DNA of 24,586 nt, taken from NCBI GenBank assembly GCA_964539135.1, contig CAZIFG010000021.1, positions 1 through 24,586 on the forward strand, written 5' to 3'. This stretch comes from CAZIFG01 sp964539135. GTDB taxonomy: Bacteria; Margulisbacteria; Marinamargulisbacteria; GCA-2716485; CAZIFG01. Positions within the stretch are counted from its first letter, which is position 1. Each line of letters opens with the position of its first letter. Below, one piece after another: positions 1 to 6,500 of the stretch. The translations under genes and the position numbers were made by a program. The notes beneath the pieces are model-generated. The model saw only the letters and a list, made by a program, of their open reading frames with translations. It ran no database searches and was not told the DNA's origin.

Positions 1-165
1 TTTTACTTCCTATTTTATACTTTTCGCTGGCTTAATTTTAGGGGATTCTTACCGACGTATACGATAAAAAGGATCCTTAATCAAAACCCATAACGTAGAA
101 AAAGTCATCCATTCAGGATACGTCATAATCAGAAAAGCATAAAGAAAAAAGAAGAGGCTAAGATA

Positions 166-194
166 TAGACAGAAATAAGCAAAAGAAATAATAT
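166..194 (+). promoter_or_regulatory. Candidate promoter of the methyltransferase-like gene
   Basis: A TAGACA box (166-171, five of six matches to TTGACA) is separated by exactly 17 bases from TAATAT (189-194, four of six matches to TATAAT). The -10 box ends only 6 bases before the ATG at 201 and no Shine-Dalgarno sequence is present, so the transcript would be leaderless or nearly so. The region is very AT-rich, so chance matches are likely. Confidence 0.35.
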
Positions 195-200
195 TTATAA

Positions 201-1145
201 ATGAAAAAAATAATACCAAAATCGCCTATTGCCATTCCATTCCAAAGGGGAGTCTCTTCAAGCGAAAAGTTGTCCATGACAGACATAAATCGATTCCCAC
301 ACCTATTAGAAATACTACAAGAACTGGCCATCGCTTTTAAACTATTAAAGATTCAAGAACCTACCATGATGCTCGTGGGACCTGGAGTGATAAAAATAGG
401 TTTTAATGGAATAAACGCATACACATCTCCTCAATTATTTGAAGTCGCATCCATATTTCCAAACGCTCAATTAACAATAGTCGAACCAAATCCCACAGGA
501 TCTAAAATTTTAGAAGAAGGACAATTTGCTTGGGGAGAAATACCACACTATAAAAGCTTCATGTCTCATAATGAGATAAATCCATTAAAACACCCTCATT
601 TAAAAGCTGGAATAGACGCTATTATTAGATATAATGAACACCCAGAAATGCTTAATTGTTTAAGAAGCAGAGAAATGATGAATACAACATTAGAAAACTT
701 ACCAGCCCGCTTTAATAAATCTCAAATGCTCATCATCGCAACATTTAGCACGCTCTATTCTTTACTCAAAATTGTAAAAAACAGCAAAACAAACCAAGAA
801 AGAAAAAACAAAATAGATGCTTATATACGAAAAATCATGGGATTTCTGAAAGGCAATGGAAAACTCATCATCGATGACAATACATTTAACGTTTTATGTC
901 TATTCTGCCCCTTAGGAACCCCGAAAGAAAGGTACCTAAAAGAAACATATCCCGACCTTATAAAAGAGGTCAAAATTATTCAACCGGAGTATTTAACACC
1001 TGTTCCTTACACAAAAGTAGAAGACGATATTAGAGGCACTGTCTGTACTGTAAAAGGATATGACCAAACAGATCTTAAGGTAGAAGATATAATCACAAAT
1101 CCTATCGTTGTGATTACAAAACAGCCCTACAAAAAAACAAAATAA
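201..1145 (+). CDS. Class I SAM-dependent methyltransferase-like protein, orphan
   Basis: 314 residues. The central part reads like a class I (Rossmann-type) methyltransferase. There is a motif-I-like strand and loop MMLVGPG (about residues 56-62), then a strand ending in an acidic residue, TIVEPNP (92-98, E95 as candidate ribose ligand). A hydrophobic strand QMLIIATFS (175-183) and a late strand after a glycine turn, GNGKLIIDD (218-226), follow, in the expected order. The glycine motif is looser than the usual GxGxG, so activity and substrate are unknown. The N-terminus MKKIIPKS resembles the MFKIISS start of two other orphan proteins in this window. No Shine-Dalgarno precedes the ATG; a promoter-like pair lies directly upstream. 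No partner gene is adjacent, and the next gene has its own upstream signals. The fold call is inferred from motif spacing only. Confidence 0.6.
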   Translation: MKKIIPKSPIAIPFQRGVSSSEKLSMTDINRFPHLLEILQELAIAFKLLKIQEPTMMLVGPGVIKIGFNGINAYTSPQLFEVASIFPNAQLTIVEPNPTGSKILEEGQFAWGEIPHYKSFMSHNEINPLKHPHLKAGIDAIIRYNEHPEMLNCLRSREMMNTTLENLPARFNKSQMLIIATFSTLYSLLKIVKNSKTNQERKNKIDAYIRKIMGFLKGNGKLIIDDNTFNVLCLFCPLGTPKERYLKETYPDLIKEVKIIQPEYLTPVPYTKVEDDIRGTVCTVKGYDQTDLKVEDIITNPIVVITKQPYKKTK

Positions 1146-1188
1146 AACAGCACCTCTAAAACATTTTTAATTTCGAGACAAAATTTGA

Positions 1189-1194
1189 TATAGT
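1189..1194 (+). promoter_or_regulatory. Candidate -10 box for the HAD phosphatase gene
   Basis: TATAGT (five of six matches to TATAAT) ends 8 bases before the ATG at 1203, and there is no Shine-Dalgarno between them. No good -35 box is seen at 16-18 bases upstream. If functional, the mRNA would be leaderless. Confidence 0.25.
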
Positions 1195-1202
1195 ACTAAC
1201 AC

Positions 1203-1985
1203 ATGTTACATCCCATTTTGAACGATAAGAAATGTGTTTTTTTTGATGGCGACGGCACCCTTTATCTAGGTAAAAATCTACTACCAAGCGCTAAGCAACT
1301 TTTAAACACCTTAAAAGAGGCGCAAATTTCAACTTATATTTGCACCAACAATTCCTCTAAAACACCCGATGAGTATGTCCAAAAATTTAAAACATTAGGA
1401 CTGCCAATAGACAAAAACAACATTCTAATATCAACACACCCAACAATGGCTTATCTCAAAAAAAATAAACTCAAAAGAATCTTTTTAATGGCCAATACAT
1501 CCGTAAGCAATTGGATTGAAACCGAAGGATTTGAACTCACAGACGCAAAACCTGACGCCATCGTACTCACCTATGACACAGAACTAAACTATCAAAAACT
1601 AGAAAAGGCCTGTCATCTCTTACAGCAAAAACCAAATATACCCTATATTGTCACGCATCCCGATCAAACCTGCCCCACAGAAACCGGATATTTACCTGAC
1701 ATTGGCACAGTAATAAGTGCCCTACATCTAAGCACCCAAAGACTGCCTGATTTATGTTGTGGGAAACCTAATCCATTCTTTTTAGAAAGTACGTTATCCG
1801 CCCTAAACTTAGAACTCAAAGATGCCGTTATGATAGGGGACCGGTTATATACAGATATTCAAATGGGGCAAAACACCAAGTTAACAACGATCCTAACTTT
1901 AACTGGGGAAACACAACAAAAAGACATCACTAAAAGCAATATCAAACCCACTTTAATCATTAAAACCTTAACTGAATTACTCTAA
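1203..1985 (+). CDS. HAD-superfamily class IIA phosphatase (NagD-like)
   Basis: 260 residues, the normal length for HAD subclass IIA. All four HAD motifs are visible. Motif I is FFDGDGTLY, with nucleophile D15 and acid/base D17. Motif II is TNNSS (48-52). The motif III lysine is in CGKPNP (K188). Motif IV is GDRLYTDI (212-219). The cap region contains THPDQTCP (151-158), equivalent to the TNPD signature of the C2 cap in NagD, p-nitrophenylphosphatase and phosphoglycolate phosphatase-type enzymes. It should be a cytosolic Mg-dependent phosphomonoesterase. Candidate substrates are phosphoglycolate, sugar phosphates or nucleotides, and the sequence does not decide between them. It starts 57 bases after the methyltransferase-like gene, but a -10-like box lies between, so it may be transcribed on its own. 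Confidence 0.85.
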   Translation: MLHPILNDKKCVFFDGDGTLYLGKNLLPSAKQLLNTLKEAQISTYICTNNSSKTPDEYVQKFKTLGLPIDKNNILISTHPTMAYLKKNKLKRIFLMANTSVSNWIETEGFELTDAKPDAIVLTYDTELNYQKLEKACHLLQQKPNIPYIVTHPDQTCPTETGYLPDIGTVISALHLSTQRLPDLCCGKPNPFFLESTLSALNLELKDAVMIGDRLYTDIQMGQNTKLTTILTLTGETQQKDITKSNIKPTLIIKTLTELL

Positions 1986-2030
1986 AAAACACAAACGATC
2001 CGTCTGAAAACTCAGGATTTAAAAAAGATA

Positions 2031-2057
2031 TTTACATAAAAAATACATTAATATACT
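2031..2057 (+). promoter_or_regulatory. Candidate promoter of proline-rich repeat gene A
   Basis: TTTACA (2031-2036) and TATACT (2052-2057) are separated by 15 bases, shorter than the 17-base optimum. The -10 box ends 8 bases before the ATG at 2066, and the space between is A-rich with no Shine-Dalgarno, which again suggests a leaderless mRNA. Confidence 0.3.
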
Positions 2058-2065
2058 CTTAAAAA

Positions 2066-2944
2066 ATGTTTAAAATAATATCATCCTCTTTAAAACAATC
2101 AGAGAAGAGATTGGATCCAATAAGCATGGCTATCTTTGGTTTGCTACAACTAAATAGACCAGTATCACCTAAAAACCAGTCTTTAAAAAGACCACTACCA
2201 GATACAACATCTACTGATACGCCTCCTCAAAAAAAACGGGGACCAGACATCCCTGTCGCTAGTTTGATAGCGCCTGCACCTGGCAGACCGCCTGCAGCTG
2301 CCAGACCGCTTGCACCTACTAGACCGATTGCACCTGCGCCTGCCAGACCGATTGCACCTGCGCCTGCCAGACCGATTGCACCTGCGCCTGCCAGACCGAT
2401 TGCACCTGCGCCTACCAGACCGATTGCACCTGCGCCTGCCAGACCGATTGCACCTGCCAGACCGCCTACAGCTGCCAGACCGATTGCACCTGCCAGACCG
2501 CCTGCAGCGTCTGATAGCATACTTTCAGCTATATACAAAGAAAGAAATTTTCAGAAAGAGCTTCGTGAGCTTTATAAATCGTATGACGCATATTTTACTG
2601 CAACCGTCGCCCCTCTTCTTTCTAAAATTAAGGAAAAAAAAGAAGAACCCGAACTAGACCCTTTAAAACTGATGTTGCTACAGCAGATTATTTATAACGG
2701 TAGACACATTGATAAAGATGTCCTTGACATTTTTAAAAATCTGTTTATTGCAACTGCCACTTACACTGACAAAAATATACGAAAACGTCTCTCAGCTACT
2801 TTCTATTACTTAGTATCAAAAGGATACAATGACTATCTCCTTAAAATCCTAATAGAATCTATGAAAAAGAATTATCTGATTGAGAACAAAAAAATACAAA
2901 AAAAACAATTTGTACTACCTAACATGTTTGGTGCGAAAACCTGA
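2066..2944 (+). CDS. Orphan protein A, N-terminal part: MFKIISS start, Pro/Ala/Arg repeats, helical repeats (frameshifted)
   Basis: 292 residues as read. It begins MFKIISS, the same start as protein B on the minus strand. A short region with basic clusters follows (KR at 41-42, KKR at 56-58), then a low-complexity stretch from about residue 68 to 157 built from the octapeptide PIAPAPAR. The rest (about 170-275) is alpha-helical, with hydrophobic repeat units such as LMLLQQIIYNG and FYYLVSKGYNDYLLKILI. This part aligns colinearly with the C-terminal half of protein B. The frame ends in a short out-of-place tail after an A8 run (2898-2905). The homology to B continues in the +1 frame (ending at 3323), so the gene is either broken or read by slippage. 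Function is unknown. By composition I infer a secreted or host-directed protein. ATG 2066 is chosen because of the shared N-terminus and the promoter-like boxes just upstream. Confidence 0.65.
   Translation: MFKIISSSLKQSEKRLDPISMAIFGLLQLNRPVSPKNQSLKRPLPDTTSTDTPPQKKRGPDIPVASLIAPAPGRPPAAARPLAPTRPIAPAPARPIAPAPARPIAPAPARPIAPAPTRPIAPAPARPIAPARPPTAARPIAPARPPAASDSILSAIYKERNFQKELRELYKSYDAYFTATVAPLLSKIKEKKEEPELDPLKLMLLQQIIYNGRHIDKDVLDIFKNLFIATATYTDKNIRKRLSATFYYLVSKGYNDYLLKILIESMKKNYLIENKKIQKKQFVLPNMFGAKT
2267..2536 (+). repeat. 24-bp tandem repeat encoding PIAPAPAR
   Basis: An in-frame minisatellite. The unit CCGATTGCACCTGCGCCTGC plus CAGA (24 bases, eight codons) occurs five times from about 2324 to 2443 with at most one base difference (one ACCAGA variant). 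Shorter 15-18 base derivatives flank it on both sides. The tract is much more GC-rich than its surroundings. Units of eight codons allow copy-number change without loss of frame. Confidence 0.9.
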
Positions 2945-3323
2945 AAACATACCCCACCTTTTCTATCAAATAATTGAAATACTCAAAAATACAGCAAAAT
3001 ACGATAGCATAAATATAGAACTTTACCGGCTTGATATTCTTATATTCTTGTCTAAAACCTCTGAATATTACCATCATATTCAGCTTCTTATAAAGCAATC
3101 TCTCAGTAGTACTAAGAGCTCCAAAAACTGTAATCATCTTTTTATACAAACAGACAGAGTGGAACTCTTGATTAATTTACTTAAGCTCCCACCTAAAATT
3201 CATACAGATATTCTTAATTTTGTAGAGGATGAGCTCAAAAAAGAAAAAGCGACCGATTATATGCTTTCTAGCGCTCGTGAGGAACTTGCTAGGGTGTATG
3301 GGGATTTAAAGTCAAAAAAATAA
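2880..3323 (+). CDS. Orphan protein A, C-terminal part in the +1 frame
   Basis: This open frame overlaps the end of the previous one. Its first possible start is a TTG at 2880 with no Shine-Dalgarno, so it is probably not an independent gene. The true continuation probably enters it around the A8 run at 2898-2905. From there it encodes more helical repeat units (NNLYYLTCLVRKPENI, LDILIFLSKTSEYYHH, VELLINLLKLPPKIH) and the terminal stretch LARVYGDLKSKK. The terminal part aligns with the end of protein B: LLINLLKLPPKIHTDILNFV against LLYFLFKNTEIRPDINHFV, and RVYGDLKSKK against SAYLESKK, both ending at the stop codon. It therefore reads as the displaced C-terminus of protein A. Whether A is a recent pseudogene, is rescued by slippage, or contains a sequencing error cannot be told here. 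Confidence 0.6.
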   Translation: MRTKKYKKNNLYYLTCLVRKPENIPHLFYQIIEILKNTAKYDSINIELYRLDILIFLSKTSEYYHHIQLLIKQSLSSTKSSKNCNHLFIQTDRVELLINLLKLPPKIHTDILNFVEDELKKEKATDYMLSSAREELARVYGDLKSKK

Positions 3324-3357
3324 GTCCAAAAAAAAGACTAAATAAAAGTTCCTGATA

Positions 3358-3399
3358 TGAAAGATCCTAGACACCCTTCGAGATATCCAGGATCTTTCA
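3358..3399. terminator. Perfect 11-bp inverted repeat between convergent genes
   Basis: TGAAAGATCCT (3358-3368) and AGGATCTTTCA (3389-3399) are perfect complements around a 20-base loop. The hairpin sits between the convergent ends of protein A and acs. No long T-run follows on either strand, so a classical intrinsic terminator is not certain; the position suggests a shared 3' end or mRNA-stabilising structure. Confidence 0.45.
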
Positions 3400-3427
3400 A
3401 GAAAACACGCTTCAAAATATACAGAAA

Positions 3428-5374
3428 CTACTGCTCTAAACGCTGCTTTAAAATGGGTACAACATCAGGATTAGCTAAGGTCATTGTATCCCCAACATCT
3501 TGTTTCTCTGCCAAAGCCTTTAAAATACGCCTCATAATTTTACCACTTCTCGTTTTCGGTAAATCAGGCGAAAACACAATTAGTTTTGGCCGCGCAATAG
3601 CCCCGATTTGCGCTGACACAAAGGTCTTCAGCGCTTCAGATAAATCATTACTTGGCGAAACCCCTTCTTTAAGCGTCACAAAAGCCAAAATAGCCTGACC
3701 TTTAATCTCATCTGGAATTCCCACAACCGCCGCCTCCGCAACGCCTTGAAATTCCACCAAAGCACTTTCAACTTCCATCGTCCCAATGCGATGTCCTGCA
3801 CAATTTAACACATCATCCACACGACCTAAAACACGATAATAACCATCTGTATCTTTAACCGCACCATCTCCTGCAAAATACGTATTAAACCGAGACCAAT
3901 ACACCTCTTCATAACGCTCAGGATCCCCCCATATACCACGCAACATAGACGGCCAGGGTTCTGTTAAAGACAAAAGACCGCCACCAGACTGAACAGCATC
4001 TCCGGATTCTGTTAAAACAGCCGCCGAAATACCCGGTAAAGGAAGTCCTGCCGATCCGGGCTTCATCACATGAAAAGAGGGAAGGGTGGTAATCATAATA
4101 CCGCCGGTTTCTGTTTGCCACCACGTATCTACAATGGGACAACGTCCGCACCCAATAGTCTCGTAATACCAGGCCCAAGCTTCCGGATTAATAGGCTCAC
4201 CTACAGATCCCAAAAGACGAAGTGATGATAAATTATGCCTCTGAGGATACAAAACGCCCCATTTCATAAAAGCTCGAATAGCTGTAGGTGCCGTATAAAA
4301 AATCGTCACCTTATGTTTAGAAATCAAGGCCCAAAATCTATCTTTATCCGGATAATCAGGAGCTCCTTCATACAACACAACCGTCGCCCCATTGGATAGA
4401 GGCCCATAGACCACATAAGTGTGTCCTGTAATCCATCCTATGTCTGCCGTGCAAAAATAAACATCTGAATCTTGCAATTCAAAAACCGCTTTTGTGGAAT
4501 ATTTAGCATGCGTCAAATATCCGCCCGTTGTATGAATAATACCTTTAGGTTTTCCCGTCGTTCCAGACGTATATAAAATGAACAAAGGATCTTCGCTATC
4601 CATTTCAACTGAATCGTGTGTTGAGGGACACTTTAAAACACAGCTATCATAGTCAAAATCACGACCATCCTGTATGTGAATAGGGCAAACATCTTCACCT
4701 AAGCGCCGCTTCACAATAACAGAGGTCACAGCGGTATCCCCGTCTAACAACGCCTCATCCACAATATCTTTTAAAGCCAAGACAGCGCCACGTCTATAGC
4801 CCCCATCAGCAGTAATCAGAACCCTTGAACCCGAGTCTATCAAGCGATCTTTCAACGATTTCGCGCTAAATCCGCCAAACACAACACTATGAATCGCGCC
4901 AATACGTGCACAGGCTAAAACAGAGATTAATAATTCTGAAATCATGGGCATATAAATCGTAACCCTGTCGCCTTTTCGAACTTGGAACTGAGTTTGAAGG
5001 GACTGTGCCAACTGACATACTTTTTCGTGAAGTTGTCCATAAGTAAGCGACAAAACAGTGCCGCATTCACCCTCCCAAACAATCGCCACCTTATCTTGAA
5101 TAGGCGAATTTAAATGCACATCTAAGCAATTATAGGCCGCATTAAGAGTTCCATCCTTAAACCAAGACGCATAAGGACGTTGCCAGTCTAAAATAGTGGT
5201 CCAGGGCTTAAACCAGTTCAATTCCGAAGCGCGATCTGCCCAAAATTGTAACCGATCTCGAGACGCATCGGCATAAAATAGTGCGGCATACGCATTTGAA
5301 TCCGATTTAAAAGAATGAGACGGTTCGAAAATACGACTCTCCTGCAGCAAACTATCAATAGCGCCAACACTCAT
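3428..5374 (-). CDS. acs: Acetyl-CoA synthetase (AMP-forming)
   Basis: 648 residues, typical for Acs (about 650). It makes acetyl-CoA from acetate, ATP and CoA via acetyl-AMP. The adenylate-forming family motifs are all present: the P-loop YTSGTTGKPKG (about 268-278), TADIGWITGHTY, the acetate-pocket segment WWQTETGG (about 418-425), the hinge region GRVDDVLNCAGHRIGT, and the C-terminal KTRSGKIMRR whose lysine (about K612) is the residue acetylated by Pat-type enzymes in known Acs. The start is ATG 5374, preceded by a perfect GGAGG six bases upstream; an upstream in-frame codon at 5416 lacks such support. It is transcribed alone, divergent from gmk. With PDH in the same window, the cell has two routes to acetyl-CoA. 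Confidence 0.97.
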   Translation of the reverse strand: MSVGAIDSLLQESRIFEPSHSFKSDSNAYAALFYADASRDRLQFWADRASELNWFKPWTTILDWQRPYASWFKDGTLNAAYNCLDVHLNSPIQDKVAIVWEGECGTVLSLTYGQLHEKVCQLAQSLQTQFQVRKGDRVTIYMPMISELLISVLACARIGAIHSVVFGGFSAKSLKDRLIDSGSRVLITADGGYRRGAVLALKDIVDEALLDGDTAVTSVIVKRRLGEDVCPIHIQDGRDFDYDSCVLKCPSTHDSVEMDSEDPLFILYTSGTTGKPKGIIHTTGGYLTHAKYSTKAVFELQDSDVYFCTADIGWITGHTYVVYGPLSNGATVVLYEGAPDYPDKDRFWALISKHKVTIFYTAPTAIRAFMKWGVLYPQRHNLSSLRLLGSVGEPINPEAWAWYYETIGCGRCPIVDTWWQTETGGIMITTLPSFHVMKPGSAGLPLPGISAAVLTESGDAVQSGGGLLSLTEPWPSMLRGIWGDPERYEEVYWSRFNTYFAGDGAVKDTDGYYRVLGRVDDVLNCAGHRIGTMEVESALVEFQGVAEAAVVGIPDEIKGQAILAFVTLKEGVSPSNDLSEALKTFVSAQIGAIARPKLIVFSPDLPKTRSGKIMRRILKALAEKQDVGDTMTLANPDVVPILKQRLEQ

Positions 5375-5441
5375 AAAATACCTCCAAACAAAATAGAATA
5401 GTCCGTAGTATATCAAAAAAGAAAAGGCTAGAGAAAGAATT

Positions 5442-5470
5442 TTGACACGTTTAGATCAAACTGATACAGT
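5442..5470 (+). promoter_or_regulatory. Sigma-70-like promoter directly in front of gmk
   Basis: A perfect TTGACA (5442-5447), a 17-base spacer and TACAGT (5465-5470, four of six matches) end 7 bases before the ATG at 5478. The spacing is ideal. Transcription would start at or within a base or two of the gmk start codon. The TTGACA also creates an in-frame TTG that could be mistaken for an earlier start. Confidence 0.6.
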
Positions 5471-5477
5471 CTATGCC

Positions 5478-6029
5478 ATGAAAAAAGGTCAATTATTCAT
5501 CATTTCAGGACCATCCGGCGTAGGAAAGGGCACCGTTATTAAACGTCTCTTGTCCGAAATAACCAATATTCATCTCGCCATTTCCGCCACAACGCGACCC
5601 CCTAGAGCAGGAGAAGTTCATGGGAAACATTATTATTTTTTAACGCCCGAAGACTTTAAAGCCTACGATGAAGCTGGAAAATTTTTAGAGTGGTGTTGGG
5701 TCCACAACAATCAATATGGCACCCTAAAAGAAGAGGTCTTAAACAAAACCAACAAAGGTGAAAACGTTCTCATCGAAATTGACACCCAAGGCGCTCAAAA
5801 AATCAAAAAAAGCATGCCCGAATGCATTCGCATTTTCTTAGCACCGCCATCTTTAGAGATTTTAAAAGAAAGACTCAGTAACAGAGGCACAGAAAGCCCA
5901 GAAATCATTGAAATGCGCTTAAAAAAAGTAACTGAAGAAATTCAATCCAAAGAAAGCTTTGATTTTATCATTACCAATACAGATCTAGAAGAAACAGTAC
6001 ACAAAGTAAAGGCATTTATGTTAAAATAG
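5478..6029 (+). CDS. gmk: Guanylate kinase
   Basis: 183 residues from ATG 5478. It phosphorylates GMP (and dGMP) to GDP with ATP. The N-terminus MKKGQLFIISGPSGVGKGT carries the P-loop (residues 10-18). The GMP-binding region follows with ATTRPPRAGEVHGKHYYF, then FLEWCWVHNNQYGT, DTQGAQKI, and the lid SNRGTESPEII. An upstream in-frame TTG (5442) would add 12 residues. That TTG is the first part of a well-formed -35 box, and family members begin at the MKKG-like position, so ATG is preferred. The ATG has no Shine-Dalgarno. It heads a gmk-rpoZ-coaBC cluster; 96 bases containing two hairpins separate it from rpoZ. Confidence 0.95.
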   Translation: MKKGQLFIISGPSGVGKGTVIKRLLSEITNIHLAISATTRPPRAGEVHGKHYYFLTPEDFKAYDEAGKFLEWCWVHNNQYGTLKEEVLNKTNKGENVLIEIDTQGAQKIKKSMPECIRIFLAPPSLEILKERLSNRGTESPEIIEMRLKKVTEEIQSKESFDFIITNTDLEETVHKVKAFMLK

Positions 6030-6066
6030 ACAGTCTAGGACTTCCCAAATGGGAAGGGATCTGTCT
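6028..6066 (+). other. Hairpin after gmk
   Basis: AGACAG (6028-6033) pairs with CTGTCT (6061-6066), and TTCCC-AAAT-GGGAA (6042-6055) forms the tip, with an internal loop between. It begins inside the gmk stop codon. It is followed by AAAAAG, not a T-run, so it looks more like an mRNA processing or stability element than an intrinsic terminator. Confidence 0.45.
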
Positions 6067-6069
6067 AAA

Positions 6070-6094
6070 AAGTCTTAAAAAATCAAAAAGACTT
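6070..6094 (+). other. Second hairpin in front of rpoZ
   Basis: AAGTCTT (6070-6076) and AAGACTT (6088-6094) are perfect complements around an 11-base A-rich loop, about 20 bases before the rpoZ ribosome binding site. With the preceding hairpin it could set relative expression of gmk and rpoZ. Confidence 0.35.
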
Positions 6095-6125
6095 CAGATT
6101 CGAAACGCAAGAAGGAGCGCTTATT

Positions 6126-6494
6126 ATGCATTACAATTCAGACAATATCAATTTTCCAAATGTAAACGTTGCGGATATGTTAAAAGAAAATTCAAATCGA
6201 TTTTTATTGGCTGTAGGTGCTGCCATGCGCGCGCGTCAAATTAAAGAGGGTGGGCGTCCTACCGTTGAATACAAACCCAATGAACTCATGAATTTTGTAA
6301 CCGTTGCCTTAAAAGAAATTCACGAAAAGAAAGTCACCATTTTCATGAAAAACGAAGATAAAAAACAAGGCGATATTCTGAACGCATTAGATGATACCTT
6401 GAACGCCGAAATATTAATAGAAAACGCAAAAGAAGAAGACACAGAAAAGAAAAAAGAAAAGCCCTCTAAAAAATCTCGCTCTTTGTCTGCATAA
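6126..6494 (+). CDS. rpoZ: RNA polymerase omega subunit
   Basis: 122 residues. The N-terminal half carries the omega signature: ADMLKENSNRFLLAVGAAMRARQI, close in pattern to the family's D-NRF-L-AA-RARQI, followed by a variable stretch and VTVALKEIHEKKVT. Omega binds the C-terminal region of beta-prime and helps assemble RNA polymerase. The protein is longer than most omegas (about 70-100 residues) because of a Lys/Glu-rich, probably disordered tail from about residue 95. ATG 6126 is preceded by AAGGAG at good spacing. The position between gmk and coaBC matches a conserved gene order, which strengthens the call. The shared signature is short. Confidence 0.85.
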   Translation: MHYNSDNINFPNVNVADMLKENSNRFLLAVGAAMRARQIKEGGRPTVEYKPNELMNFVTVALKEIHEKKVTIFMKNEDKKQGDILNALDDTLNAEILIENAKEEDTEKKKEKPSKKSRSLSA

Positions 6495-6500
6495 AAAATA

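Noticed and set aside
55..78. Palindromes CGTATACG and AAGGATCCTT near the left edge
   Set aside because: Short perfect palindromes, but no repeat elsewhere in the window and no link to a gene start.
48..200. Minus-strand open stretch ending in a hydrophobic, protein-like sequence with stop near position 51
   Set aside because: No start codon with a ribosome binding site, and the frame hits a stop inside the neighbouring gene. It could be a gene remnant but cannot be supported.
2227..2538. Minus-strand frame of 103 codons with Gly-Ala-Ile repeats
   Set aside because: It is the mirror of the PIAPAPAR minisatellite: any frame through a 24-bp repeat without stops stays open. No ribosome binding site and it lies wholly inside gene A.
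2310..2657. Plus-strand frame with repeated RLHLRLPD
   Set aside because: An alternative frame of the same repeat; no start signal, and the real frame is fixed by homology with protein B.
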